This document shows positions 1 to 7,368 of a stretch of DNA of 64,000 nucleotides, piece after piece; within the stretch, counting starts at the first letter, position 1, and the number at the start of each line of letters is the position of its first letter. Both the position numbers and the translations under genes were made by a program. The notes below the pieces were generated by a model that made no database searches, was not told the DNA's origin, and worked only from the letters and a program-made list of their open reading frames with translations. The stretch lies in assembly GCA_028278025.1 (NCBI GenBank), contig JANQFE010000134.1, positions 1 through 64,000 of the forward strand, in the 5' to 3' direction. This stretch comes from Thermodesulfobacteriota bacterium. Lineage in GTDB: Bacteria; Desulfobacterota; WTBG01; CAIYCZ01; CAIRTM01.

Positions 1-751
1 AGTGGTAGGTCCAAAAAGGACGCGTTTTTCCAAAAAAGCTCTTCATTTCAATGGCATGGTTTGAGCAAAACCTAGCACATCTACCGCAGGACACGCATCT
101 ATTATTGGCGAACATAATTTTGGCCATGGTTGTTTTGCCATAAAGCAGATAGATAATTGGAAATATGGGGATTAGCCAAAACAAAAGAACAGTCCATATC
201 CCTTCATACAGGTTGTTCAAAGTAAAAATGACACGCTTGCCAGATATTATAGGGGCTAAATAAAATCCGATCTTGCTCTTAACTTTTTCTGAAATTCTTT
301 CCACAGTATTAGGAGCAAGGCTGGAGTGAAGATTGTTCATATTAGCGGCCATGTCTAAACTAAAAAAACCACGAACGTCATATCCCTTGAAAAAGAGAAC
401 TATGGCAGCAAAAAAATTAGAAAATCCTGCGGCACCTGGTATTTTTACAGGTCCGATATAGAAAGCACCACGGGTGGCAAGTGATAGGACCGGCGTCTTC
501 TTTTTATGGTGCATCCTGAACAGAAATTTTATCATAGACCAGGGCGGCATAAATCCATGGGTTGGAAATAATACAGCTATCAGTCGCCGGCCTGAATCAT
601 GAAAATCATCTTGGAAATCTGCATCCTCGATCGATTTGAGACTGGTCTCAATTTCATATCTTTCAAAATAATCCTTTATCCAGCATCCAACTCGGTATGT
701 GTTGCCGGTTCCGCTTAAAACATACAACAAGGATGTTTCAAAAGATTTCAT
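1..751 (-). CDS. EFR1-family ferrodoxin (flavodoxin-like plus ferredoxin domains), 3' end outside window
   Basis: Translating the complement gives an open frame of about 250 codons that runs off the left edge. The N-terminus (ATG at 751, in-frame stop TAA shortly upstream) carries a flavodoxin-type phosphate loop (LSGTGNTYRV), and a Cys-rich 4Fe-4S motif CVSCGRCARFC follows near the window edge. This flavodoxin-ferredoxin order is the EFR1 ferrodoxin arrangement: a small electron carrier binding FMN and, normally, two 4Fe-4S clusters, of which only the first is inside the window. A hydrophobic stretch (WTVLLFWLIPIFPIIYLLY) lies between the two domains. It is the leftmost member of the cassette array; its own attC would be beyond base 1. 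Family call is fairly secure, electron partner unknown. Confidence 0.8.
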   Translation of the reverse strand, partial: MKSFETSLLYVLSGTGNTYRVGCWIKDYFERYEIETSLKSIEDADFQDDFHDSGRRLIAVLFPTHGFMPPWSMIKFLFRMHHKKKTPVLSLATRGAFYIGPVKIPGAAGFSNFFAAIVLFFKGYDVRGFFSLDMAANMNNLHSSLAPNTVERISEKVKSKIGFYLAPIISGKRVIFTLNNLYEGIWTVLLFWLIPIFPIIYLLYGKTTMAKIMFANNRCVSCGRCARFCSNHAIEMKSFFGKTRPFWTYH

Positions 752-833
752 TTCAATATAATATTATTCCTAAAACACTTGAGATATTAATCATTATTAA
801 AAATTGTTATTCGGGTATTCTGTTTATCGAATC

Positions 834-909
834 ATATAACGGTCCTGAATTAAGTGGCCAGGACCCCTACGAAGCAGGTGGTCTGGTCCGCTTCAATGAA
901 TTGTTAGGC
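834..909 (-). repeat. attC recombination site
   Basis: Read on the minus strand the 76-bp site starts with R'' GCCTAAC (909-903) and ends with R' GTTATAT (840-834). The inner arms are canonical attC: AATTCATTGAAGCGGAC near R'' faces an imperfect complement containing CTTAATTCAGG near R'. The TAA in GCCTAAC is the stop codon of the methyltransferase gene at 904-1551. Confidence 0.85.
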
Positions 910-1551
910 GGTGCCCCCTTCTTGTTTTTTACATTTGACGGCGAACCATCCTTTATTCTTTTCCTCAAGTGCATCGAATTCCGAGTACCCAACACCTTCC
1001 AATACTTCTCGAAATTCTTCGATGCTTAGATACGTCATTCCAATGGCATCTACAATACGCTGATTTCTGCGTTCGTATTTTTCGTTTTTATAAACGGCTC
1101 CCACGATAAGGAGTTGTCCGTTTTGCTTCGTAACTCGATGAACCTCTTTGAGGTCATTACGAAAATCTGGCCAGAAATAGTGGGTCTCAAAAGCGGTGAT
1201 GAGACCAAAAGCACCATCGCTGAATCTCATCGAAGAGACAGCCTCTTGAAATATTTCCACTCGTCCTTCGTTAATAAGCGCACGATTCTTCTTCCTGGCC
1301 ACTACAACAGCATCTGGCGAATAGTCAATGCCAACGACTTTGCCATCTGTAGCGATTCTTGCAAGTCGCCCGACAGTCTTTCCGCCGCCACATCCAATGT
1401 CAAGTGCGTCTATATCACTTGCGATGTCGATAAAGCTTAAACCCCATCTCGTGAGGCCGGAATGCTCAAAATTCATTCCCCTAGCGAGAAATCGACCAAA
1501 TCGTCCACTAGGCTTTTTGCACTGACTTAGCACTCTGTTTAACAAGCTCAT
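904..1551 (-). CDS. Class I SAM-dependent methyltransferase (cassette gene)
   Basis: 215 residues. A Rossmann-type SAM-binding motif I is clear (LDIGCGGGKTV, about residues 49-59), followed by the acidic motif II region (VVGIDYSPDAV) and the motif around IFQEAVSSMRF; this is a UbiE/Methyltransf_11-type small-molecule methyltransferase, soluble and cytoplasmic. The substrate cannot be told from sequence. The stop codon is inside the attC at 834-909. Its start lies only 44 bp from the stop of the NIF3-like gene, with no attC between, so the two probably travel as one cassette. A related but distinct methyltransferase is also found at 5765-6508. Confidence 0.85.
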   Translation of the reverse strand: MSLLNRVLSQCKKPSGRFGRFLARGMNFEHSGLTRWGLSFIDIASDIDALDIGCGGGKTVGRLARIATDGKVVGIDYSPDAVVVARKKNRALINEGRVEIFQEAVSSMRFSDGAFGLITAFETHYFWPDFRNDLKEVHRVTKQNGQLLIVGAVYKNEKYERRNQRIVDAIGMTYLSIEEFREVLEGVGYSEFDALEEKNKGWFAVKCKKQEGGTA

Positions 1552-1595
1552 ACAAGATTCTTTTCTATCTACAGTGTTGCTCTGATGGTTCGATT

Positions 1596-2435
1596 TTATT
1601 TGATTCGAACAAGATTGTTACAGCACACAACGTCAATGCCTCTGATGTCCAATTCATTAATCAGTGGGTTAATACCTACAGAATCAGAACCATAATGTCC
1701 GGTTACAATGAGATTTCCTTTGTTTTCGCTTCTTAACATATCCTCTTGTTCTTTTTGAAATGGAAACAAATGAATATAGACAACAGTGTCAACCCCTGCT
1801 TCAAAAAGTGCATTTGCAACAGAATAACCACCATTTGTTCCTGCACCATGCATAACAAAAACTTTTCCGGCTTTATTTTCAGGTGAACCGCAAATCAATT
1901 GGACGGTTTCGTCCGACTTTTCTATCTCAGGTATCATTGAATATGATTCAATAAGCTGCGCAATTTGTTCTTGTGCATCGAATTGGTCAGCGGTCTTTTG
2001 CAGGACACCTCTTCCAACTTCATCACATGCAAGATGAATATTCATTAATGGAATATCAAATTCCTGTGCCTCCGTTACAATATCATCATACGTTACTCCG
2101 GTGGATACCTGCTGAACTATAAACTGCCAGAACATCTTGTTTTCATCCGATGCCTGTTCAGCAATAGCAGGATCAACACCGGCAGATACAAGCAATTCTT
2201 TATGACGATCAAGGACTTTTATAAAACCATCGTCAAGCATCATATATGGGGGATGATGTGAAATCACAAGGTCGAATCCATTTTGTTTGGCATTGATAAG
2301 ATCATCCTTGCTAATATCAATACCAAAAAGAATTTTTTTAATATTATCGCCTGGATTGTAAATCCGGCTATCTGCGGGTACATCATTGAAACCAGCCAGC
2401 TCCAATGACAAATTCATTATTTCTTGGGTATTCAT
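1596..2435 (-). CDS. NIF3-like dinuclear metal centre protein (cassette gene)
   Basis: 279 residues. The motif LVISHHPPYM (about residues 55-64) is the metal-binding His-His signature of the NIF3/YbgI family, and a second conserved end motif (NLIVTGHYGSDSVG, about 242-255) supplies further metal ligands. NIF3 proteins form toroidal hexamers with a dinuclear metal centre; some are annotated as GTP cyclohydrolase type 2, but a general enzymatic role is not settled. Length fits the short members of the family lacking the CutA-like insert. The start ATG follows the attC at 2454-2513 by about 20 bp, typical for a cassette. It is co-oriented with the methyltransferase downstream. Confidence 0.85.
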   Translation of the reverse strand: MNTQEIMNLSLELAGFNDVPADSRIYNPGDNIKKILFGIDISKDDLINAKQNGFDLVISHHPPYMMLDDGFIKVLDRHKELLVSAGVDPAIAEQASDENKMFWQFIVQQVSTGVTYDDIVTEAQEFDIPLMNIHLACDEVGRGVLQKTADQFDAQEQIAQLIESYSMIPEIEKSDETVQLICGSPENKAGKVFVMHGAGTNGGYSVANALFEAGVDTVVYIHLFPFQKEQEDMLRSENKGNLIVTGHYGSDSVGINPLINELDIRGIDVVCCNNLVRIK

Positions 2436-2453
2436 AAATAATCTTTTTGTACC

Positions 2454-2513
2454 ATCGAACGATCAAGCTCAGCGGCGCGGCTTGTCCGCGTCCGCTGAAG
2501 CGCCATGTTCGGC
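2454..2513 (-). repeat. attC recombination site
   Basis: 60 bp. On the minus strand R'' is GCCGAAC (2513-2507) and the R' end is GTTCGAT (2460-2454). The arms GGCGCTTCAGCGGACGCG and CGCGCCGCTGAGCTTGATC pair well. The stop codon of the truncated acetyltransferase lies inside the stem. Confidence 0.85.
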
Positions 2514-2765
2514 ACTAATCAATGTCTTTCTGAAAACGACCTGTCCGTCGTCAAGGTAACCATCTTTATACCAACCAAGATGTAAATAAAATCCTACTGC
2601 TCGAAGTTCAGATTCCGGCCCTGTCGAAAGCCACGCTTTTTGAACTCCCCCTCTACGCAATCCCTCTTCGGTGGCATCCATAAGCGTCCGTCCAAACCCG
2701 TTGCCTTCGAATTCAGGTTTTACAAAACAGGCGAAATTATTATTGCTTATAGCTTTTTGAACAAT
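2469..2765 (-). pseudogene. 5'-truncated GNAT N-acetyltransferase (cassette remnant)
   Basis: The frame holds the C-terminal half of a GNAT fold: the acetyl-CoA loop region is visible as VKPEFEGNGFGRTLMDATE (canonical Q/RxxGxG/A as GNGFG), followed by the final strands (FYLHLGWYKDGYLDDGQVVFRKTL). Upstream in frame there is a stop (TAA at 2768-2766) directly at the R' end of the preceding attC, and no ATG, GTG or TTG until the Met at 2681, which would delete the CoA loop. Only about 98 codons are open, against the 140-180 of a complete GNAT. I read it as a gene decapitated at the recombination boundary; an ATT start at 2765 giving a mini-protein cannot be excluded. Confidence 0.65.
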
Positions 2766-2768
2766 TTA

Positions 2769-2852
2769 TGTCAACGCTTCGGGTGATGAGCGGCCGATCA
2801 GGCCGCCTCAATCGACCCGCTTATTCTGTCGTATATCCGATTCAGTTGGTCA
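2769..2852 (-). repeat. Divergent attC-like site
   Basis: On the minus strand GACCAAC (2852-2846, which overlaps the last codons of the hydrolase gene) and GTTGACA (2775-2769) could be R'' and R'. The centre folds as GAGGCGGCC-TGATC-GGCCGCTC. The outer arms pair poorly, so this is either a degenerate attC or another palindrome in the expected place. Confidence 0.45.
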
Positions 2853-3555
2853 ATTCCTTCACGAGTTCTATAGGATTCGAAAGCATTAGCTGGTGATCAC
2901 CTTCTATAGGTATTGGAAGCACGCCGGCTTTCAGGGCATATTGTCTTGCCTGATACTCATTAATAGCTCTGTCCTTAGTCCCGCGGTAATACCGAATTCG
3001 CCCATCTAGACACGAACGCCAATCGTTTTCATATCTCACAACGCCAAAATACGGCAGTGCCGGTTCACGACATAGAAATTTGGCCCCGATATCTTCTTCG
3101 ATTTCATCGCATTGATTCTCTTGGGAGCAGTTAAACAGATCCACCTTAGCATCACCTGGAAACTCAAAGTCGCCAGTCTTCTGTACAGCCGTACGTAGTT
3201 TAGCCTGAAAGGACGTGGGAAGAAGCGAATAAGTTGTTTCCCCTTCGTTAGCTATATTGGCTGCTATAAAAACAAGTCTCTCGATTTTTTCAACGCATCG
3301 TGATACAGCGACTGCACCATGTATACCAGCAAAACTATGGCAGACTAACCGACACTTGTTATTGAATTTATGCAAGGCTTTGAGAACGGCATCTACATAA
3401 TGCGCAAGGCATATCTGAGCGATATTACCAAGACAACCATCCCGGCCGGGAAGTGATATTGCTTGAACGAGGTGCCCTTCTTTTTTTAATAGGCTAACAA
3501 GCTCTGACCACACATTCGATTTCTGAAAAGCACCATGCAAAAGCAAGTATTCCAT
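2842..3555 (-). CDS. Alpha/beta hydrolase (cassette gene)
   Basis: 237 residues of alpha/beta-hydrolase fold. The oxyanion motif HGAF is at residues 7-10, the nucleophile elbow is VCHSFAG (about residues 70-76) with Ser as nucleophile, the acid is probably the Asp in RGTKDRAI (about 191-198), and the catalytic His is in EGDHQLM near the C-terminus, so the triad is complete. It resembles salicylate esterase/hydroxynitrile-lyase-like members. Substrate unknown. It starts 6 bp after the stop of the quinone reductase gene, so the two form a two-gene cassette. Its stop codon lies in the attC-like site at 2769-2852. Confidence 0.8.
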   Translation of the reverse strand: MEYLLLHGAFQKSNVWSELVSLLKKEGHLVQAISLPGRDGCLGNIAQICLAHYVDAVLKALHKFNNKCRLVCHSFAGIHGAVAVSRCVEKIERLVFIAANIANEGETTYSLLPTSFQAKLRTAVQKTGDFEFPGDAKVDLFNCSQENQCDEIEEDIGAKFLCREPALPYFGVVRYENDWRSCLDGRIRYYRGTKDRAINEYQARQYALKAGVLPIPIEGDHQLMLSNPIELVKELTN

Positions 3556-3561
3556 ACTCTG

Positions 3562-4182
3562 TCAAGTTCCTTTATTGTTATACGATTTCGGTACGACAGA
3601 ATGCGGAGCGAATATTTTTTGACCTATAAGTTTTCCAGTTTTTAGACAAGCATCCGGGTCTGACATAAAAAGCAGTTCAGATGTTAAAACTGGTGCGCCG
3701 CAATAATCGAAAATACCGTGGTCAATCTGTGTTTTCATAGCGCCGAAATATCCATGTCTCGCGTAAGTGCGCATATCCGACCCTGCAATTGCGACAATAT
3801 GAACAGGCAAGTGTTGCATCTTTTTAATAAGCCTATCACTGGAAGTGTCATCATAAGCCCAACCATTCGTGAAGACACGGTCAATCCATCCTTTTAACAA
3901 GGCAGGGAACGACCACCAATAAATAGGGTAGACCAGCACAAGTGCGTCAGCGCGGCTGATTCTTTCCTGTTCGGCAATAATATCGGGGATGGGGTCAATT
4001 TCTCCATTCGCCATGGAAATATCTTGCGCTGTAAAACAAGGATCAAATCCTTCGGCAGCAAGATCAGCAATTTCTGAAGTGTTATCTTCGTCAGCAGCAG
4101 AAACCCCTTTGGCGACCTGCGATGCAATACCATGTGTCAGTGATTTTGGGTTTGGATGGGCAATAACAATGAGGGCAAGCAC
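3562..4182 (-). CDS. NAD(P)H:quinone oxidoreductase-like flavodoxin-fold protein (cassette gene)
   Basis: 206 residues. The N-terminus LALIVIAHPNPKSLTHGIA is the FMN phosphate-binding start of the NQO1/KefF/YwrO family (Flavodoxin_2), and VLVYPIYWWSFPALLKGWIDRVF (split here as two overlapping halves around WWSFP) is the family signature that shapes the dimer and substrate site. The expected activity is two-electron reduction of quinones or related electrophiles with NAD(P)H. It is the first gene of a two-gene cassette with the downstream hydrolase (6-bp gap). Confidence 0.85.
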   Translation of the reverse strand: MLALIVIAHPNPKSLTHGIASQVAKGVSAADEDNTSEIADLAAEGFDPCFTAQDISMANGEIDPIPDIIAEQERISRADALVLVYPIYWWSFPALLKGWIDRVFTNGWAYDDTSSDRLIKKMQHLPVHIVAIAGSDMRTYARHGYFGAMKTQIDHGIFDYCGAPVLTSELLFMSDPDACLKTGKLIGQKIFAPHSVVPKSYNNKGT

Positions 4183-4214
4183 CCTTTTACTCCTAAACGT
4201 TTGATTTCTCTGTG

Positions 4215-4325
4215 GTCTAACTTCATAACGTTAAAGCAACTTTTGACATAACGTCGTAAATAACCGGATGGCAAAAGGCGTAGAGCGGCACAGCTTTTGC
4301 CAGTCCGAGTTGATGCGGTTTTTAG
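4215..4325 (-). repeat. Long attC-like site
   Basis: Between the peptidase stop and the next start lies an imperfect palindrome whose minus-strand arms are ACTCGGACTGGCAAAAGC and GCCTTTTGCCATCCGG. The R' candidate is GTTAGAC (4221-4215). The R'' side (around CTAAAAAC at 4325-4318, containing the TAA stop of the peptidase gene) fits the consensus poorly. The position and stop-codon overlap fit a cassette site. Confidence 0.6.
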
Positions 4326-5149
4326 TCCATCTTATTAATTCTATGCAGGAAATCATCCCACAACTCTTCTAATTTTTTATGATATGCGGCTTCAATAACG
4401 GTGGTAAGCCGATCACCATTTCCAACTCCCAGCAGGAGTTTCTGATATCCAGATTCGTTTGTAGTTTCCAAAAATTTTATAAACATCATGCTTTGACGGT
4501 AAAACATATGAGGCTTTAGACCGAAATCGCTGGGTGTTTTTTTGAAAACAAACCCATCCGCTTTGTTTGGGACAAGATGCTTTCCTGCTATCAGAAACTC
4601 AGTCGCCTGTTCTTGTGATATTAAATGAGCACCTCCGCCATTTGAAACACTAGTTGCTAACCCCTCCTTGAACCACATGGGTAACCTGTTCATTTTGAAA
4701 AGGCCTATTTGTTGTTGCAGATGCAAATGTGACAACTCATGCGTCAGGTACTTTCCTGCAATCTGATCACCGTATTCAAATATACGAGGAGAGAGAAATA
4801 GTTTTGTCAACACTCCCGCACGAACATCAGCGCCGTAAAATCTCTTAAAGCTTTCCCTTGATGCGCAAACATATATGCGAACAGGTTTCACAAAATGGCG
4901 GTACTGCTTTCTCTCAATTTGCTTAATGGCTGTTGGGAGAAATGTAGCAACTTTATCAGCAAGGCATTCGGCACCCGGTTCAAAAAGGACTCTATTATCA
5001 TTCAAATTCGAAACAAAATGGTCAGTCGATCTCAAGGCCGCTACTGAATGGCGAACAAATAGGCAGCCTACTACTGATAGCAAAACGAAGATAAGCGCAA
5101 CTGTAGCTATTGAAAAATATGCTTTGGGGGGCAAATCGTTTTTTGTCAT
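4322..5149 (-). CDS. Membrane-anchored HExxH zinc metallopeptidase (cassette gene)
   Basis: 275 residues. One N-terminal membrane segment (about residues 11-30, FSIATVALIFVLLSVVGC) would place the rest in the periplasm. The zinc motif HELSH lies in the segment YLTHELSHLHLQQ (about residues 135-147) and a downstream Glu in WFKEGLA (about 162-168) is the likely third ligand, giving a gluzincin of the peptidase-MA type. Substrate unknown. The stop codon sits in the attC-like site downstream, and the start is about 30 bp from the attC at 5180-5266. Distinctive among cassette genes for being a membrane-anchored protease. Confidence 0.75.
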   Translation of the reverse strand: MTKNDLPPKAYFSIATVALIFVLLSVVGCLFVRHSVAALRSTDHFVSNLNDNRVLFEPGAECLADKVATFLPTAIKQIERKQYRHFVKPVRIYVCASRESFKRFYGADVRAGVLTKLFLSPRIFEYGDQIAGKYLTHELSHLHLQQQIGLFKMNRLPMWFKEGLATSVSNGGGAHLISQEQATEFLIAGKHLVPNKADGFVFKKTPSDFGLKPHMFYRQSMMFIKFLETTNESGYQKLLLGVGNGDRLTTVIEAAYHKKLEELWDDFLHRINKMD

Positions 5150-5179
5150 ATCTCAAATATCCAATCTTCTCTATTCTTG

Positions 5180-5266
5180 GGCTAACGCTGAGCTCAGGGT
5201 TTGCAAAATACGAAGCGAGGAACGAGCGCAGCTTTTTGCTGTCCGAGTGAATTTGCCTTGTTAGCC
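5180..5266 (-). repeat. attC recombination site
   Basis: 87 bp with complementary 7-bp ends on the minus strand: R'' GGCTAAC (5266-5260) and R' GTTAGCC (5186-5180) are perfect inverses. The inner arms include CACTCGGACAGCAAAAAGC and a partner ending CCTGAGCTCAGC. The TAA of R'' is the stop of the VOC gene. Confidence 0.85.
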
Positions 5267-5656
5267 CTTGTAGTATTGTTTAAATTCATCAGAAGGCTCA
5301 CGGTCAGAATATATGTAAACAGAATTCCCAATAGGATCAATTATTGAAAATCCTCTATCACCCCACGGGTGATCTTCTAATGGCATTGCGGTTTGCAAGC
5401 CAGCCTTGATTAATCTGGTGTGCTCTGCATCAACATCATCAACTTTGAAGTTGAGCATGACGCCTGCTCCACCAAATGTCGGCATGTTCTCCTGTGGTTG
5501 CATAAACTGAATAGTGGGACCATCTTTACCAATTCTTAAATTGACATACCAGCCACAATCAAAAATGGTGTCCGCTGCAAAATGTCGGCTATAAAATTCA
5601 CGACATTCATCTACATTATTCGTGCAGAAACATGTGGATAATTCATTCGTTTTCAT
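5261..5656 (-). CDS. VOC (glyoxalase/bleomycin-resistance) family protein (cassette gene)
   Basis: 131 residues, the size of a single vicinal-oxygen-chelate module pair. Features visible are the N-terminal strand TCFCTNNVDECREFYSRHF, the central FKVDDVDAEHTRLIKAG and the C-terminal WGDRGFSIIDPIGNSVYIY with its Asp-Pro-x-Gly-Asn element typical of the fold. Members include glyoxalase I, dioxygenases and drug-binding proteins and are among the commonest integron cassette products. The metal-ligand set is not complete enough to assign a reaction. An AAAAGGAGATGACATG ribosome site supports the start. The stop codon is in the attC downstream. Confidence 0.85.
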   Translation of the reverse strand: MKTNELSTCFCTNNVDECREFYSRHFAADTIFDCGWYVNLRIGKDGPTIQFMQPQENMPTFGGAGVMLNFKVDDVDAEHTRLIKAGLQTAMPLEDHPWGDRGFSIIDPIGNSVYIYSDREPSDEFKQYYKG

Positions 5657-5672
5657 GTCATCTCCTTTTGCG

Positions 5673-5744
5673 GGCTAGCGTGAGTTTCACCGGTTGCCGA
5701 AACGCGCAGCGTGTAGGCAATCCGCGTGCAAACTATGGTTGGGC
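5673..5744 (-). repeat. attC recombination site
   Basis: 72 bp. On the minus strand R'' is GCCCAAC (5744-5738) and the opposite end is GCTAGCC (5679-5673), one base off GTTRRRY. The inner arms CGCGGATTGCCTACACGC and GCGCGTTTCGGCAACCGG pair imperfectly, with a GC-rich centre. Confidence 0.75.
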
Positions 5745-5764
5745 CTGCATTATTTTTTTATAAT

Positions 5765-6508
5765 TTACTTCTTGAACATATAGATCGCCCATCCAAACGT
5801 CTCTCGTCCCCACCTCAAGTAATTTTCCCTATTTTCACGTATTCGTTTCAATACCTCTTCCACATCAGCATCATCCGGGTTCTCACTAGCCCATTTATCC
5901 GCTGCATACCATTGCAACCCTTCATACCTATCCCAATCATCTTGGTTGCTTACCAATGTGTAGACAAGCTTCAAACCGAGCTCTTGCCCAACCTTCATAT
6001 TTTCGTAATGCGTACCATATGCACTATGTTTTTCACCGATAGCCTCCAAATACTCAGCCGCCGGCTCTCGCTGCCAATACGGCTCTCCAACGATCACCCA
6101 ACCTCCGGGCGCTGCCATCTCATTCAAGGCCTTCAACGTTCCTCTATGCCCGCCATAAATCCAACTAGCTCCGATACAGGCCACCAAATTGAAACTTCCC
6201 CGCGGCTTCGGCTCATAATCCGCTCCGTCCATCTCCACGAAACTCAACTGAGCATTTGGAATACGTTGTTGATGTTTTTTCTTGGCATCTGAAACACAAT
6301 ATGGTGAGAGATCGACTCCTATTCCTTCAATATCATATTGCTCTGCCAACCGGATGATAAATTCTCCCTTACCTGTTGCAATTTCAAGCACGCGATCATT
6401 AGGCTCTAATCGCAGGAGTGTGACCAATTCCTCGAACTTTTCAATACTCATCGGGTTGCAAAAAACGTGTTCCCGATGTGTAATATCAAAAAATCTCCAT
6501 CGTTCCAT
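5765..6508 (-). CDS. Class I SAM-dependent methyltransferase (cassette gene)
   Basis: 247 residues from the chosen ATG at 6508, which has an AAGAGG ribosome site 7 bp upstream; the longer frame would begin with a TTG inside the R' end of the attC and is unlikely. Motif I is LEIATGKGEFIIRLA (about residues 39-53), then GIGVDLSPYCV, and the post-motif FNLVACIGASWIYGGHRGTLKAL. The motif-I GxGxG is altered to ATGKGE, as in other small-molecule methyltransferases. Substrate unknown. The gene ends about 20 bp before its attC (5673-5744). Confidence 0.8.
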   Translation of the reverse strand: MERWRFFDITHREHVFCNPMSIEKFEELVTLLRLEPNDRVLEIATGKGEFIIRLAEQYDIEGIGVDLSPYCVSDAKKKHQQRIPNAQLSFVEMDGADYEPKPRGSFNLVACIGASWIYGGHRGTLKALNEMAAPGGWVIVGEPYWQREPAAEYLEAIGEKHSAYGTHYENMKVGQELGLKLVYTLVSNQDDWDRYEGLQWYAADKWASENPDDADVEEVLKRIRENRENYLRWGRETFGWAIYMFKK

Positions 6509-6532
6509 CTTCAACCTCTTTTTCGACAAGTG

Positions 6533-6589
6533 GCCCAACGATTGAATTCAGCGTTGCCATATGGCGTCCGCTGGAATGCCTGGTTATAG
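6533..6589 (-). repeat. attC recombination site
   Basis: 57 bp. Minus-strand R'' is CTATAAC (6589-6583) and R' is GTTGGGC (6539-6533). The arms GGCATTCCAGCGGACGCC and GGCAACGCTGAATTCAATC give a compact attC. The TAA in R'' is the stop of the HEPN gene. Confidence 0.85.
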
Positions 6590-6943
6590 GTCCTGATTGT
6601 TTATTTCTAATTTGAATTGCTGAAATATATCGACGGCCTTCTGTACCAACGGAATCAGGCGACTGGGAAAAAGATCGAGTGCGTATGCATGGCTGAAGAA
6701 GTGACGAAATGCGAGAAAAGGGCTAAGTTCAGTAATAAGTTTTTCGGAGAGGATGTTGTTTTGTCCGGCGGCCAGTAACAGATCACGGTGCCATGATGAA
6801 CCCTCAGGTATAGAGATATTTTTAGCCTTGAATGCCTGCTTTAGAACATTTTCCAGGCCATTATAGAAAGTGTGCAAAAGTGCGGAAAGGGTGTATTCAA
6901 TGGTCTCATACTCGGCTTCAATACGCAAGTGGTAATCAGGCAT
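6584..6943 (-). CDS. HEPN-domain ribonuclease-type toxin (HepT-like) of a HEPN/MNT pair
   Basis: 119 residues from the ATG at 6943, which overlaps the last codons of the MNT gene by 8 bp. The catalytic HEPN motif Rx4-6H is intact as RHFFSHAY near residue 88. The all-helical sequence and length fit HepT-like proteins, which are RNA-targeting toxins neutralised by AMPylation or binding by the partner MNT protein. The stop codon is inside the attC at 6533-6589, so the toxin-antitoxin pair forms one mobile cassette, the first of the visible array. Toxin-antitoxin cassettes are known to stabilise integron arrays; that role here is inferred. Confidence 0.8.
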   Translation of the reverse strand: MPDYHLRIEAEYETIEYTLSALLHTFYNGLENVLKQAFKAKNISIPEGSSWHRDLLLAAGQNNILSEKLITELSPFLAFRHFFSHAYALDLFPSRLIPLVQKAVDIFQQFKLEINNQDL

Positions 6944-7205
6944 AGAGCACAACCCCCTCCTGTAAGACCAATTCAGTGAATTTTGTCTTTTTAGAAAGGT
7001 CCACGACATCGACTGGTTTAGATAGCGCACAGAGCAACTCACCGTAGAAGGCGTAAAAATCCTTGTCCGGTATACCTTCAACTGCAATATCGATATCCCT
7101 GCTTTCAACCGTATCGGAAAGTGCTGAGCCGAACAATAACACACGTGAGGCGTGGTATTTCCGGGCGAGATCCTGAATTGTTTTTTTTTCTTTATCGGCA
7201 ATCAT
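6936..7205 (-). CDS. Minimal nucleotidyltransferase antitoxin (MntA-like)
   Basis: 89 residues with the diagnostic polymerase-beta type motif: GSA followed ten residues later by DIDIAVEG (about residues 26-45), giving the GSx10DxD catalytic site. These proteins AMPylate the partner HEPN toxin, or were long annotated only as nucleotidyltransferase antitoxins. Order antitoxin-toxin with an 8-bp overlap is the family standard. The start ATG at 7205 has no strong ribosome site. This is the gene nearest to where an attI site would be expected. Confidence 0.85.
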   Translation of the reverse strand: MIADKEKKTIQDLARKYHASRVLLFGSALSDTVESRDIDIAVEGIPDKDFYAFYGELLCALSKPVDVVDLSKKTKFTELVLQEGVVLYA

Positions 7206-7368
7206 GAATGCACAATATCATTTTTCAGCTAATTTATCTATATCTCTTTTCATAACACACGGGATATTGGATGACCGCCTAGGCCGTCCCAAATGATCCC
7301 ATCTTTTAGTGTAATAGATTAAAAACTTAGCCTGACCCCCCAGGTTCTTGGCCCCTCAGGATGTCCGT

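Larger units (their letters stand above)
1..7250 (-). mobile_element. Integron-type gene cassette array lacking an integrase (CALIN-like)
   Basis: Eleven mostly small, functionally unrelated genes all lie on the minus strand and are separated by imperfect palindromes of 57-112 bp that carry the attC landmarks RYYYAAC (R'') and GTTRRRY (R') at their ends. In at least six cases the stop codon of the gene is inside the R'' end of its attC, as usual for cassettes. The integrase and attI would be expected to the right of the HEPN/MNT cassette (around 7.2-7.4 kb), but the next gene there is a secretin-domain lipoprotein and no tyrosine recombinase is present. The right boundary is approximate; the array continues past the left edge of the window. 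Arrays of attC sites without an integrase are known from many genomes; the functional load of this one is listed gene by gene. Confidence 0.8.

Noticed and set aside
5726-6292. Plus-strand frame of 188 codons
   Set aside because: Antisense shadow of the methyltransferase at 5765-6508.
7206-7368. attI site or integrase remnant at the right end of the cassette array
   Set aside because: No recombinase sequence and no recognisable attI consensus; only a short palindrome near 7282 was seen.
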